Source: Misgurnus anguillicaudatus
Lineage: Eukaryota; Chordata; Actinopteri; Cypriniformes; Cobitidae
Assembly (NCBI RefSeq): GCF_027580225.2
Contig: NC_073358.2
Coordinates: 50,205,501 to 50,269,500, forward strand
Direction of reading: 5' to 3'
Length of the DNA stretch: 64,000 nucleotides
Below are positions 34,201 to 46,410 of this stretch, piece after piece; the first letter of the stretch is position 1, and each line of letters opens with the position of its first letter. The notes below the pieces were generated by a model. The model ran no database searches. It was not told the origin of the DNA and worked only from the letters and a program-made list of their open reading frames with translations. Made by a program: the position numbers and the translations under genes.

Positions 34201-36116
34201 ATTATTAAAGAAGCCACGAATGGCTGTTTGTTACAGTGATTATAACGCAGTAAGAAAACACTGTGAGCATCCTGACTCACTTCAACAGTCTCATGCCTGC
34301 TGTGGCCCCAAGATACAGAGGAGTGAGTTTGTGTTTAGGTTTGGGGATGGCCTGAACAGCTTGTTCCATACACTCCTGAAGGCTCTGGGCTGCTCCTCCT
34401 TTAATACCTGCATAACTGGAGATCCCACCTCCTGGTTGGGGAAAGTGAGATAAAGTGAGAAAGGAAGAAAGTGGATCAGTCTTTAAACAACTAAAGCGAA
34501 TCACCAAATTCCACTTTAATATTTTATTTATTTACAGAGATGATGATAAAGTCCAGACTATATGCAAATCTCTCTTGGTATATACACTTGTTTTATTGCC
34601 TTTCTATGACAAATCAATTTATTGTTTTCTAATCTTTGGGTAAAAAAAGCATCTTTTTATTGTCAAATCTGTATATAAGTGCGAGATGAATCACAGTGAT
34701 TATGAAATGTTCAGATAGGTCACAGTTGATGCATTACCACAAAATAGGAAGTGTGTAAGTTGTCAGGTTATGATCTCGCAGGAACATGATGGAGGAGCGA
34801 ATTAAATTATAATATACTTAAAAATATTAAAACAATAAACAGGAATAACAGAATGACAAGCAAAAGAAACTCATATCACAAACGAACATAGACGAGATCG
34901 GACAAACACTGGCACACGGGCAAGGAACTAAGACTGTGGCAGCTTTCCAAGGCAGGAAGGCATCAAGTCATGTCCCAATTCAATGTTAGGTTTACTTCCT
35001 GACTCCTGAGATCTTGTCCCACAATTGTATGAATGTGCGAGCATGGGGAATGTGATTGGTCGAGAAATTTAGTGTAAATAAAGGTATTTTTTCACTTTAT
35101 TCACATTTTAATTACATTTCTAGCGAGAAATTAGTATTGCAGTTTTCAAATACGCGATTAGTTACCACAATGGTGCTCTCTGTTTATATAAAAAAAAAAA
35201 ACGCTGCCAATCAAGTGTGTCCGAAAGCGTTTATCTTAGCTGCCTTCATGCCTCCAAAGTCATTGTCTCACGACGCAGCTGCCTAAGTTTTCGGACGCAG
35301 GCTATAACTGAACTAAATAAGGAACAGGTGATGACAATGAAACATGAGAAGAAAACTGGCATTAGCAATTCTTAGAAAATCTGATACATATTGAAACCAA
35401 ATCTGGGTATCCGTATATGTTTCTAAAAAAAAGATGTAATTGAAGACAAATTCTGAGGTTTGTGATACATATAAGGATAGTTTGAGCAATTTCACATACC
35501 CTTTGTATTCTTTTTTATTTACACATTGTTTATTTACTCACCTTTAACATGACACTCTGATTGTTGACTCACAATGCCTGTACCATTTTGCTTGTCTGCT
35601 GGCCATTTGTAGATGAACAAGGATGTATGGGAGGACCCAGCATCCAAGACAATGCCAAACTGTAACAAACAATGGAAAGAACGTAAAGATACAAAAATTA
35701 GGGCCATCTACAATAAGATGTACTCCATTTAAAACACAAATTCACCAATATTTTTATGGAACAATGTTTTATAAAACCATTCATTCTACAAGACAGTATA
35801 AACACTTATACAATACTCAGTAAGTGCAATAAATCAATGAGTACAAGATTTTTTTTTTCAAAGTTTATGCACCACCAGAACACAATGATTTAAAACACAC
35901 ATAAGCAGGCTATCGCTCTCGTGACTGAGAGTTGCTTACTCACACAGCCATATTTTCTATTTTTAGCATGTTATTTAATGCAAAATATGATATTACCATT
36001 AAATTTGCTGGCTCTTGGCTGTCTTTAGTGGGAATGACGATCAGAAGAATGACACCAATCGTTAGAAACAGAGCTGCAGCCGCGGAGATAATCTGGCATT
36101 GCTGTTGGTTACCCAT
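25254..36116 (-). CDS. entpd8: Ectonucleoside triphosphate diphosphohydrolase (ENTPD8-like), nine coding exons
   Basis: Exons on the minus strand: 36116-35997, 35659-35542, 34431-34281, 33993-33834, 30041-29814, 29349-29086, 26875-26756, 26401-26267, 25457-25254. All have AG/GT borders and compatible phases, giving 499 residues, close to the usual 495-510. The enzyme is an ectoenzyme that hydrolyses extracellular nucleoside tri- and diphosphates. It has an N-terminal membrane helix (about 9-28) and a C-terminal one (about 466-487). Apyrase regions: DAGSSHT (46-52), GATAGMRLL (121-129), GQEEGAYGW (163-171, with the expected catalytic Glu), [10 protein letters not shown] (199-208) and GWTLGY (439-444). 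[19 protein letters not shown] and the C-terminal tail favour ENTPD8 over ENTPD1 or ENTPD3; that choice is the least certain part. The start was set at MGNQQ because the short cytoplasmic tail fits the family. Confidence 0.92.
25547..25960. repeat. Intronic interspersed repeat (GGGGACATTTCACAAGAC family)
   Basis: Follows exon 9 in intron 8 of entpd8. The opening GGGGACATTTCACAAGACTT and the segment with CAAATGAGCTGATCTCTGCA look like a common cyprinid short repeat. Ends are not exact. Confidence 0.35.
26063..26200 (+). repeat. Probable SINE tail
   Basis: GGTTGTGTGTGTGTTCACTA, then GGGATGGGTTAAATGCAGAG, then GAGTATGGGTGACCAT resembles the 3' part of a teleost tRNA-derived SINE. No tRNA-like head with A and B boxes was located. 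It lies in intron 8 of entpd8, antisense to the gene. Confidence 0.4.
27133..27560. repeat. MITE with ACACTGTAAAAA termini
   Basis: ACACTGTAAAAAAAATCCGT on the left is inverted at the right (TGATTTTTTTACAGTGT). Pairing continues for about 90 bases per arm (GCAGCTGGGTTGCCGGTAAA against TTTACTGGCAACCCAGCTGC allowing small changes). TA flanks it on both sides, compatible with a Tc1/mariner-type MITE. Confidence 0.6.
28031..28346. repeat. Foldback element C (CTCACCCCATGGCGTC arms)
   Basis: Outer arms CTCACCCCATGGCGTCAA and TTGACGCCATGGGTGTGAG, next arms GACGAACTGGGGACTTCAAT and ATTGAAGTCCCCAGTTCGTC, then the shared core ATTTTCGCGTCGGTTTAGGG with CCAATGCCAGGCGACAA, as in element A. Confidence 0.65.
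28403..28655. repeat. (TG)n microsatellite cluster
   Basis: Two GT/TG tracts (about 28403-28460 and 28596-28655) separated by a T-rich spacer, in intron 6 of entpd8. The long plus-strand frame across them is an artefact of the repeat. Confidence 0.8.
29451..29726. repeat. MITE (AAAGGATAGTTCATCC termini), entpd8 intron 5
   Basis: AAAGGATAGTTCATCCAAAA on the left and TGAACTATCCCC on the right; the body includes TTTTACTTACCCTCAAGTTG. This is a repeat type I recognise as abundant in cyprinids. No coding capacity. Confidence 0.55.
30184..31546. mobile_element. DNA transposon with ~257-bp inverted repeats, entpd8 intron 4
   Basis: TTAA borders (30184-30187 and 31543-31546). Arms 30184-30441 and 31290-31546 are inverted copies through AAAGGATAATTCCGGTATTT, GAGTCTCATTTCTGGTTTGT and CGTGGTGTTCGTTGATGATT. 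The 850-bp centre has no transposase. Confidence 0.7.
31736..32041. repeat. MITE (TAGACCGTTTCA termini), entpd8 intron 4
   Basis: TAGACCGTTTCA on the left and TGAAACCGTCTA on the right, with CACGTGTGGTGACGTGA matched by an inverted TCACGTAACTTCCGG region. About 306 bp, non-coding. Confidence 0.55.
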
Positions 36117-38467
36117 GGACGTATTTGCGTGATATTGGGTTGATGGATGCTGTGCACGCGACGCGATCCAGCGAGAGAAATGATAGCGACGACATTTGTT
36201 GGCAAGTTTAGTAGCGTATGTTAAACAAGGCGGTAAGCCGGAAGAATAAAGTGGGCATGGCACTTAAAAATTTGTTCCCACTCATGAATGACTAATGTCA
36301 CATGTGTACTGTACGATCATTCAGACAGACGACTGCGATACTATACAAACGTGATTAATTTGCTTTCAAACACACTGTTGCAAATGTTACCATTGTTCTT
36401 TGGTGATTTTCTGCGTTTAATAACGAAAAAAATTTTTTTTGGTTTATTAAAGCAATTATTTGAAAACAATTCTGCCAAAAAAATATTTTAAATATATGCT
36501 AAATGCATTTTGTAGAAAGAAATGCTCAATTGAATATATTTTTGAATTTGGAAATATATTTAGTTTTAATCATTATATATAAACGGATATAAACATACAT
36601 TAAACGTATTACATTTCTAATTTTACATTCATTGCAAAAAAATGTATTATTTACAAAAAAACATGTTAAATATATGCTAAATACAAGTGTATATTTGAAG
36701 TTGAAACTATATTTAATTGTAACATTTTTGAAACTGTTATTTTATCAGATTCGTTTTTTTTTCAATGCAACGTAAAATATTTCCTTGGATTGAAATATAT
36801 GGGGGGCTAAATATATTTTTATGCTTTAATTTTCTTTTTCAAAATATATTTTTTTAATATACAAAAAAATTGCCAAAATAAAATGTGTATATATACATTC
36901 AAAAAACAATTAAAACCCCATATCTTCCATAGATATTGAACGCATCTCTTCTCCATTTTCAGTTAAAAAAACTCTCTTTTTCTCTCAACAATTCTGGTTT
37001 CGCAATAGTGAAAACTTTCATCTTGTTATAAGCATATTAAAGCGTCCCTATGATACATCGCTTTTATTGTTTCCTAATCTGTGTACGTTGCTAAAAGCGT
37101 CTGCTGCCTAGCTTAAATGTAATTACCGATTAAGAAATTGCTGTCATAGTTTGGAATGCAATTGTATTTAAGGCTTTAATTGTACATTATAAAATGCATT
37201 ACGTCCATACAGTATTTAATGTCCCCACAAAACATAGAAACCATTGTGTGTGCGTGCGTGTGTTGCAGGTGCGCTTTGGATACGGTCGTTGTTCCAATGA
37301 GTGTTTCCATACATATTTCTGTAGATAAAGGTCAATTCCCAGGGGAAAAAATATAGATTTCTATGTTATTTCACTGTAAGTCACATGCACATAAATTATA
37401 TTCTCTGTCACTCATTTTTGCAATTGCACCCACACATACAATTATGTTCCCAAGAAACAAATGTATAGCTTAACAAAATTTCTTCTGAAAACAGTCGTTG
37501 CACCTTAAGGGAATCAGTTGTGAAATACATCTATCAATATCATATTTCTTTCGAGCTGTAACGTAAAGTGACAAATAATGTGGCTTAATGATAATTAAAC
37601 AAAAAATATGACAATAATAATAATAATAATAATAATAAATGTTTACCAGAGCATCACAGAAATTAATTAAATTTTAAAATATGCAACACTGTAAAAAGTG
37701 ATAAGATAAGACCTCTCAATCATGGCAACATAACTTAAAATAAAAAATCTATTTACTGCCAATAGAAATGAGCAGCTGAATAAACGTAAATAATTAAGAA
37801 AGCAATTAATTGTTTTACAGTAAATTAGAAAACAGTTATTTTATTGTATAAATAATATTTTACAATGTTACTGTTTGTTCGTAATAAAAATCATTATTAT
37901 GCATTATGTTTTGATAGGTCATATTTATTTAGACAAATCCTACAATTTGTTAATATAGAAATCGATTCTCATAAATATTATATTGCTTGGTTTAATTTCT
38001 TTGACATTCTATTTAATATTTTTTATTATTATTTTAATCTAATAATCATTTCGGTCTTCATCATGACTTAAAATAAATCAGTGCAGTTACATTTTTGTTG
38101 AATGAAATTTTATTTTCCATTATAAGAGAAACTAATTGACATTAAACTATTGCTCATGTTATACATTAGTTCTGTTTAAAATGACTTTGCTTCTCCTGAA
38201 ATAAAATAATAATAATACATTTATTACAAGAATTTTTGTTTTTTGTTTTATTTGATAGCAAAGTTTATTTCTTCTTAACATTTTAAAACATCTACAATAT
38301 AAAGTCTTGCCTTGTAATTTAGCTGAAGTTATGATGCTGCAAATTAAAGTTTAGACTTTAAAATATATACAACACTTAAAAAATTTATGGGACCACTGAA
38401 TCATGGCAAAAATAACTTAAAAATGTAAAATAGTAAGTAAATCTATTTACAGGTTAACAGAAATGAC
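36117..38467. other. Non-coding, upstream of entpd8
   Basis: Contains the presumed entpd8 promoter region but no clear TATA element in a supported position. Otherwise AT-rich, with an (AAT)n run near 37613-37640. Part of 37690-38190 recurs at 38360-38465/39990-40070, and, inverted, at 44560-44760. Confidence 0.3.
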
Positions 38468-39986
38468 CTGGGGTGCGTTCTCCGATAACGTTGACTCTTA
38501 GTGCGCTACGAAGACTCTTAAGTTAAACCTTAACTACAGGTTTACCTGTGTTTCCCGAACTGTACCTTAGCGGGTTTCTTAAGGTATTCCTTCTTACGTA
38601 CGACGTTACCAGGTGCTGTCCATGGCGATGGTGCTGAATAGGTTGATATCGATTGCTCGACAATCAATTGTTCACTTTATGTAATAGGTACTTCGCTGCG
38701 TTATCAGAGAGCGGTGTTATTTATTAAAGAAACATTTCAGAAATAGTCCAAGTTACATTTATTAGGAATATCTGGTAAAAATATTTCAAATTGCAAACAA
38801 CTAAATATAAACCTTGTATATTTTATTTTATATCAAACCCATGCAAAACTCGCAACTTCATGTCCAAAAGTATAATGCATAAGCTGCTCCAATGCATCCA
38901 TTATTCCTTCACTTTAAAGGATAATTTATATTAGGGGTTCCCAATAAATGCATTGCACAGGGAAATAAGGTGGGTCGTGCAAGTCACCTGGCTTGGCATT
39001 ACACTTAAAATATAGAAAAACAAATTGTTGTTCATTAGTTCACGCGTTTATGTGCTTGGACACTGCGCAAGCAGCGCGTTTACAATGCGGATAACGCTTA
39101 ATGGACGCATTTCTGGAGCCGCGCCTGTCTGTTTACCTTAAATATAACATAAAATATATTATATGATATATAAATATATAGTATGATTGTTTTAGGTTTA
39201 AGCTTTGATTAGTTTTAATGTGGAAAATTTGTTGACCTTATACAAGCAATTATCAAGTGGAGCATTTTCTTTTTAATGCTTATAAAGAATATGGCATGCA
39301 GTTGCCTCAAAGTTATAAAACATTAAAAAAACTTCGATGCAAAGTCGAATTAACATCAATAATAATATTTAGGAAAATCAACAATTATGATTTTGTGATG
39401 AATGTGCTCCCGTGGCATGCAATTTTTTAACTTGATTTGTTTTATTTGCAGCTAAAATAGCCGGTAAACTAAAGATTTAACGGATATGAAATGCACAAAT
39501 AAAATAGTAAGATTCGCTGCATAGCTGCCTGCCATAGTTTCACCAACTCCTCCACCCAAACTCTTTTTTTTTATAGTTTCTTAAGCCTGTAATAATAGTT
39601 CGAAGCTGATGTTCCTTTGGAAAAAAATATTAAAAATCTAACAACCATCAGTGTAATAATGTCTAATTATGTGAATATTTTATTCTTTAAATTAAAAAAA
39701 TGCCTAATTTAGCACGGAGTGTACTTCAACTTTTTTTTTTTACAAATATTTAGTTATATAGACTGCAATCTACACAAGCTTTTATCACAGTGATGGCCCC
39801 TAGCGGAGTCAAGTGGGATAAGGTAAAGCTAAGAGTGCTCCAGACCAACCTTCCGAACGAACGACTTACAGAAGTGATACGTAACTAAGAACGTTTCGGA
39901 AAAACCCGTATTAACGATAAGGTACAGCTTAAGGTACAACTTAAGAACGACGTAGAGCTAAGAAGGTTTCGGGGAACGCAGCCCAG
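38468..39986. mobile_element. DNA transposon with GGGTGCGTTC termini
   Basis: CTGGGGTGCGTTCTCCGATA on the left is mirrored by CGGGGAACGCAGCCCAG on the right. Subterminal ACTCTTAAGTTAAACC-type words are repeated in inverted form (CAGCTTAAGGTACAACTTAA). The ends recall fish PIF/Harbinger elements. The flanks (38360-38467 and 39987-40070) are two parts of one older dispersed repeat, so the insertion split it. No transposase inside. Confidence 0.5.
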
Positions 39987-40549
39987 TTCTTTTAATGTGG
40001 AATAATATTTCACAATGTTACTGTTTATTCGTATTAAAAATTGCATGCATTATGTTTTGATACACTGAAAAAAAATGATTCATTCAATTTACTAAATTTT
40101 TTAAGGTAAGCGGTTGCAATCAATTTATTTAAGCTGCATTTAAACAAAAGTTTTTTGTTTTGTATTTCTATTTTTTGTTTGTTTGTTTAAATGTAGCTTA
40201 AATAAATTGATTGCGACCACATACCTTAAAAAATGTAGTAAATTGAATTTATATATTTTTTTTCAATATTTATTTAGATAAATCTTTGTTAATATAAATG
40301 TAGACAGATGTTTTAATTATCTATACAGGACAAACACACATTTATTAATTACGCTATAAATTGTAATCTTTATAGGCCATAATTAAACAAAATGTTTTTC
40401 AGGAACTGAAATGAAATGAAAGTTTTTGGCCAATAAGATCTACAATAATATGACGATAATTTGTTTCCAAGTCTTGCCATAAAGATCAAGAAACATTCCT
40501 ATTCTTTGCAACTGTAATATCAATGAGCAGGTTTCTCTATGTTTTTATC

Positions 40550-40735
40550 TATATGGTCATGTATATGGCCATGGTGACTTGGAGTTGGGGTTAGAGTTGG
40601 GGTTTGGGTTAGCATGTCATTTTTATATAACAAAAAGTTGGTCTAACCCTAAACCCAAGCGAAAATGGTAAAACACAGAAAACAAATGAGAAAACAATAA
40701 ATAAAACGTCACGAAACGATTAGCCATATAAGCGA
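40550..40735. repeat. Foldback-related element D (core only clear)
   Basis: Contains GGGTTAGAGTTGGGGTTTGG and, inverted, CTAACCCTAAACCCAAGCGA, the inner core of elements A-C. The outer arms are weak. Confidence 0.45.
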
Positions 40736-40915
40736 ATGAGAAGGATTTGGCGTATCTATTGCACGATAATCACACTGCGTGTCATTTGTACTGTTTTTTG
40801 GTGAGAATGTGTTGATCAAAGCGTATACGTTGCAAGTCTAAACTAACAGATTTAGATTAATGAATAAACTGAGTCGGAAACTAAAATGTGCTTTTAACAT
40901 CTCCGTATTAAAAAA

Positions 40916-41703
40916 TGGTTAACACTTTATAATAACTGTACACTGTGAAGAATTACTAAATAGTTAATTAATAATTTAAACATTAATAGACATTAGTAAG
41001 TTGTTTATAAATGCTTTATTCTTGATTTAAACATATATAAATATATAATGTGTTAAATAATTGTCTTTTCATATTTTGTTATTGATCAAATCATCATTTT
41101 TTAAATAAGTATAACATAAGTATTACATTATTTACAGACCAGTTATTAAGGAGTTGTCAGTGGTTCATAAGATCATTTAGAGTATGTAAATGATTAATAA
41201 ACTATTTAAACATTCATTTATACATCTTATTATTTAGACGTATAGTAATAAGTTAGTCAGTGTGTTAATGAATGCTTCCATTAACACATATTCCTACTGT
41301 AATTCATGATTAATTCAGGTAGTTATGAAATATTTAGAAGTGGTCAGTTAACTATTTTTGGGAGCTCATCTAAAGTGAGGACTATTTATGCCTTGAATAG
41401 TTTAAATAATTTATTAATCATTTACATACTCTTCCTAAATGATCTTACAAACCACTGACAACTCATTAATAACTGGTTTGTAAATAATGTAATATTTATT
41501 TTAGAAATGATGAATTAATCATTAATAAAATATGAAAAGACAATTATTAAACACATTATTATAAATCAAGAATAAAGCATTTATAACTACTTACTAATGT
41601 CTATTAATGTTTAATAAATGATGAATTGACTATTTAGTAATGCTTAATTAATGCTTTACTAATGCTTCATAGTGTGCAGTTACAGTATTATAAAGTGTTA
41701 CCA
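40916..41703. repeat. Large foldback element, arms about 390 bp
   Basis: TGGTTAACACTTTATAATA at 40916 pairs with TATTATAAAGTGTTACCA ending at 41703. Pairing continues almost to the centre (TATGTAAATGATTAATAAAC against AATTTATTAATCATTTACAT). Non-coding; the family is widespread in fish. Confidence 0.7.
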
Positions 41704-42359
41704 AAAAAGGTGTATTTAGTTACCTCTTGTAGTAAACTTGAACCCATCTTTCATACAAAGATGGTTTCAAATTTACAAGTGGTTCCTAAATACAGTTATT
41801 TATAAATAAATACATCCTTAATCTGATTCTGCTCGTTCTCTATATATGCTCTTCCTCTTTACCTGAGCTCTGGGGTTCAGGTCATCAGACCAAACTTCTC
41901 AATGATGCCTCTCTTCCTTCTACACTTTATTTTTTCTCAATTTTTTATCTTTTATAATCACACATTCTTTGGTGAATGTATTTTGAATGTTGGCTAGGTC
42001 TACATGATGTCTGACTAGACCAATATTGGATCGTGATGGGCTGCTTTGACAAAAAAAAAGATGCAAGGCCAAATTTTTTCCAGTCCAGCCCTGTTAGGAG
42101 CATTAAAGTTTCATTTCACTCTTTGTCATGACCTTACTCTGTCAATATTAAAGTAATTAGTTATGTTGTCATGATCGAGTGGTCCCAAAACTTTTTACAG
42201 TGCTGTGTATATTTTAAAATCTAAATGTAAGTTTTCAGCATCATTGCTTCAGTCTCCGGAGTCAGACGATCGATCAGAATCAGTCTAATATGCTGATTCG
42301 ATGCTTAGGAACATTTCTTATTATTATGTAGCTCAAGACACATAACACTGTATATTGTA

Positions 42360-42460
<101 letters not shown>

Positions 42461-42548
42461 GAAAGTATAGATTCATCTTTGTTAAAGCTGTGTTTTGTTG
42501 TCTAATTAACATTAAGCCATAACAGCATTAGGTGTCACTTTAAGTTAT

Positions 42549-44907
42549 AGCCCGAACACTAATAAATATTTTCTGCTTGGTTTATTTAAAAATATGATAC
42601 ATTTTATTACATAGATCATATAAGACTAGTCTTTGTACAAACTACTTAAATTTTCAGTTTGTTCAGATATAAGTGGTACATAAACTCTAAAAACAAACGG
42701 TGCTAACGAGCACTTAAAGTGGTTCTTGGCTTGTAATCATAGAGGAACCATTTTAAGTGCCATGTAGCACTGATAAAGTACCTGTAGCACTGGTGTAGAA
42801 CCATATTGTGCTATATAGAACCACATGTGGTACATGGTGATATATGACCCCTGTATGGTTCTTTATAGGTGCTTCATTGGTGCTACAGTATAGCACTAAA
42901 AATGGTTCCTCTATGATAGTCAAGAACCACTTTTAGTTTTTAGAATATACATTCAACTTTGATTCAAAATTTGAGTATTTCTCTAGTTGTTCTCTAATTG
43001 GTGTATTGTAAAGGTACATGTAATCAAATTGCACATGTGACATGCTGATAGCAATTACATATGATGCATATATTAAACTCATTTTCACAATGGCATTACT
43101 AAGGTTAGCGCTCATTGAGTAAAGTGTCTCACATTCCACTACCCAAATGCACCACTCTTCTGCACGATGGTAACCAAACTCAATGAAATAGCTATCACTA
43201 TCAAGTTATTCTCTTTACTTAAAGTGCAGAAAATAACACTTAATTAAAAAAAATCTCTTTTTAAATGCAGTGGCATACAAAGCATGCTGGGAAATACAGA
43301 TCCACTGCCCATTTAGTAACATCGACAAAAATCATTTATGTAATCCCAACACAAAATGAATAAGTTAAGTCATTTTTACAAATTTAAGTGGGTTACAGTA
43401 TGTCAGTGGTTCCCAAACTTTTTCAGCGTGCGGCCCCCCTTGTGTACGTTGCATTCCTTCGCGGCCCCCCAAAGAAAATTTGTGACAAAAAACTGTTCTA
43501 AAACTCAACATTTTAATAAAAAAAAAAACATTAAATTATACAATAAAGTAGGTTAGTAGCCTTATTTTTTTAGGTTTAATTACACAGAATTCATGATAAA
43601 TTAATGTATTTCATAACATGTCATAAAACGGGGCCCCCCTGGCACCATCTCCCGGCCCCCAGTTTGAAAACCACTGGGTTATGTTGTATTTACTTGTTTC
43701 AATTCAGTGAATTAAACAAGGCATAAAATTGAGTGTAATTAATTTGTTTGAGTAAATTAAACAAAGTTATTGTTTGTTGTGCGTGCGTGCGTGTGTGTGT
43801 GTGTGTGTGCCTTGAATGAATGTAGAAGAACTAAGAAACATTTTTTCAATAAAAAATTCACATTTTCTTGTGTTTTGAACAAATGTGAATTAGATTAAAA
43901 CTATATTTATATTTATGTTAAGATACATACTTAACTTTTTATTGTTAATATTACATATTGAAATTACATAACATTTACATAAACACAGATTTTTGTTTCA
44001 GTGAAACCAATATGATACATGTATTTCACAACTCATTCCCTTAAGGACAGTTTTCTTGAGGACATTTGTCAAGCTATACATTTCTTCAGTATATGTGTTT
44101 CTGTGGAACTAAAGCCATGAGCAACATGCACCCCCATCAGTCTAAATGCAGGTGTTTTCACATAATTGTATGTGTGTGGGTCAATTTAAGTGGAAGAGTG
44201 GGTAACAAAAAATGCTATTTTGTGTGCATACGACTTACAGCGAATTATGATTCATCTATACATTGTTCCCAGCATGGGAATTGACCTTTAGTGCTGCTAA
44301 TGCAATACGCTACCAGCTATAGAAACAGCCCTTTCAATCTAAATACTTCAGAAGAGAGAGCTCTAAAGAACTTTCCCATATAAATCTATAACATATATCT
44401 GTAATAACAACCTTTCCAACTCAAAATGTCATGCTTGTGGTTGTGGAGTGAGTGTGCACAACAATACTCATAATTAAAAAAAGAAACTTTGCTATCAACT
44501 TAAACAAAACACTATTTTTATAAAACAATTTTGTTCTTTAAATTAATTTTTTGATTGCAGGAGAAGCAATTTTAAACAGAGCCAAAGTATAACATGAGCA
44601 ATAGTTTGATGTCAATTACTCAATTTCTCTTATAATGGAAAATAAAATGTACATTCTACAGAAATGTAACGGCACTGATTTATTTTAAGTCCTGATAAAA
44701 ACAGAAATGATTATTAAATTAAAATAAAAAAAAAATATTAAATTGAATATCAAAGAAATGAAACCAAACATCTTATAATCACTGTTGATTTTGATTAGCC
44801 TACATGATGGATTATCTGTTTTAATAATATATTTATGGTTATTATTATTATTAATCCGTTTCAACAATGACTTGGATAATGATAAATACCCCTGGTACAT
44901 TAGGGTT
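42549..44907. repeat. Tandem repeat copy 1
   Basis: First of three tandem copies of a non-coding unit that starts GCCCGAACACTAATAAATAT and ends ACCCCTGGTACATTAGGG. Internal landmarks are GGTTCTTGGCTTGTAATCAT, GTGGTTCCCAAACTTTTTCA and a (GT)n run. No reading frame of interest. A short palindrome of GGAACCATTTTAAGTG / CACTTTTAGTTTTTAGAA type lies near 42710-42940. Confidence 0.75.
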
Positions 44908-45472
44908 GGTGCACCGTTTTATTATTACATTGAACCATTTATTTCAAATATTTCTTAGAAGCATGTGGTACAACATGTGTTTAGTTTTTTTAATTGAAAT
45001 TTTAGAGTTTTCATAATGTGAGGTAATCCTGCTTATGCTGGGAGTGAAGGTTTGTCTCACACTCCGTGTGTTTGAGCGTTTGATATGAGATATTTGCCGG
45101 GACTGGCCATCGGGAGCACCGTGGCCTGGTGACTGATTTAGTTTGCTGCCAGACTGCATTATTATTATTATTATTATCATCATCATCTTTTAGTATTCCG
45201 CACCCGCTGTACTGATCAAAGTGATCATTTTCGTATTCAGCATTCAGTTAAATAAATAAGTAATCTATTAATTGTTATTGCCTAGCCCGAACACTGATAA
45301 ATATTTTCTGCTTGGTTTACTTAAAAATACGATATATATTTTTTAACGTAGATCATACAGGACTAGTCTTTGTACAACTACTTACATTTTGTGTTTTTTC
45401 AGATATAAGTTACACTCTAAAAACAAACGGTTCTAATGAGCACTAAAAGTGGTGCTTGGCTTGTAATCATAG

Positions 45473-46410
45473 TGTCACAATGAAGGTCTCGGAGTCAATA
45501 GCAACTTCACAATGTTTATTTAGAAAAAGAGATATGTGCAGAGCAAAGTCAATATTCAGTAAAAAACCACACACAACGATCACCCTCGACTCACTCTGGA
45601 TGTAATCACTACTGCCGTTATGAAGCACACACGACATTAGGAGAGAGTGAGCCGGCACTACAGGAAAATAGTCCAGTTCAGATCTTGAAGAGAGAGAGCC
45701 ACCCACGCTCACAGTCGATGACACCAGCTCGATCACCACACGCAACAGAGGGTATGAATCACCCACAACTGAAGATGGATGAAAGGCGGAGATGGAAGAT
45801 GTTAATCCAATGTACAAAGACTGCAGATAATCCACTGCGAAAGCCCATGTAGCTTACGCAACCCGGAAGTAGCTGGTGTACCGCCTGAATACGAAGCGAA
45901 CCAGCTGTTCCGAGAAACAATCAGAGTCATTAGAGTTCAAGCTCATATAATCCACAATGTTCGATACCTGGAGATATCCACTCACGTGTGATGGTGATAG
46001 CCGATGAAACCCGAAAGCAACTGGTTTACCGCCTGAATACGAAGCGAACCAGCTGTTCCGAGAAACAATCAGAGTCAATAGAGTCCAAGTTCATATAATC
46101 CACAGGCAAGTAAATCCCGGATGAAGACGAGCCTCTGGATGCCGAAACCCAAACCTGGGGTAACTAGAGAGAAAGCACAGACACGTCCGACAAGACAAGG
46201 CAAGGCAGCAAGACTGTGACCTAAACAATGAGCGCGCAATGAGAGACAGGACGGCGTGCAATATAAAGGGAAATGTAAACAAGACACCACCGGTGAACAA
46301 TTACCGAAATAAGCGGGCGGGGTTAGTGAACACATGAGGAACCGTCACCACAGGTAAATAAACAAACACATACCCCACACACAACCATCGATCACCCAGA
46401 AGTCATGACA
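45473..46410 (-). repeat. 3' LTR of gypsy element
   Basis: 938 bp. Contains a TATA-like TTTATATT (minus, about 46268-46260) and, 27 bases on, GCGCGCTCATT (46237-46227), complementary to the primer site. Confidence 0.9.

Noticed and set aside
36117..36263. Upstream in-frame extension of entpd8 (start at 36263)
   Set aside because: It would add 49 residues before the first membrane helix, unlike the family's short cytoplasmic tail.
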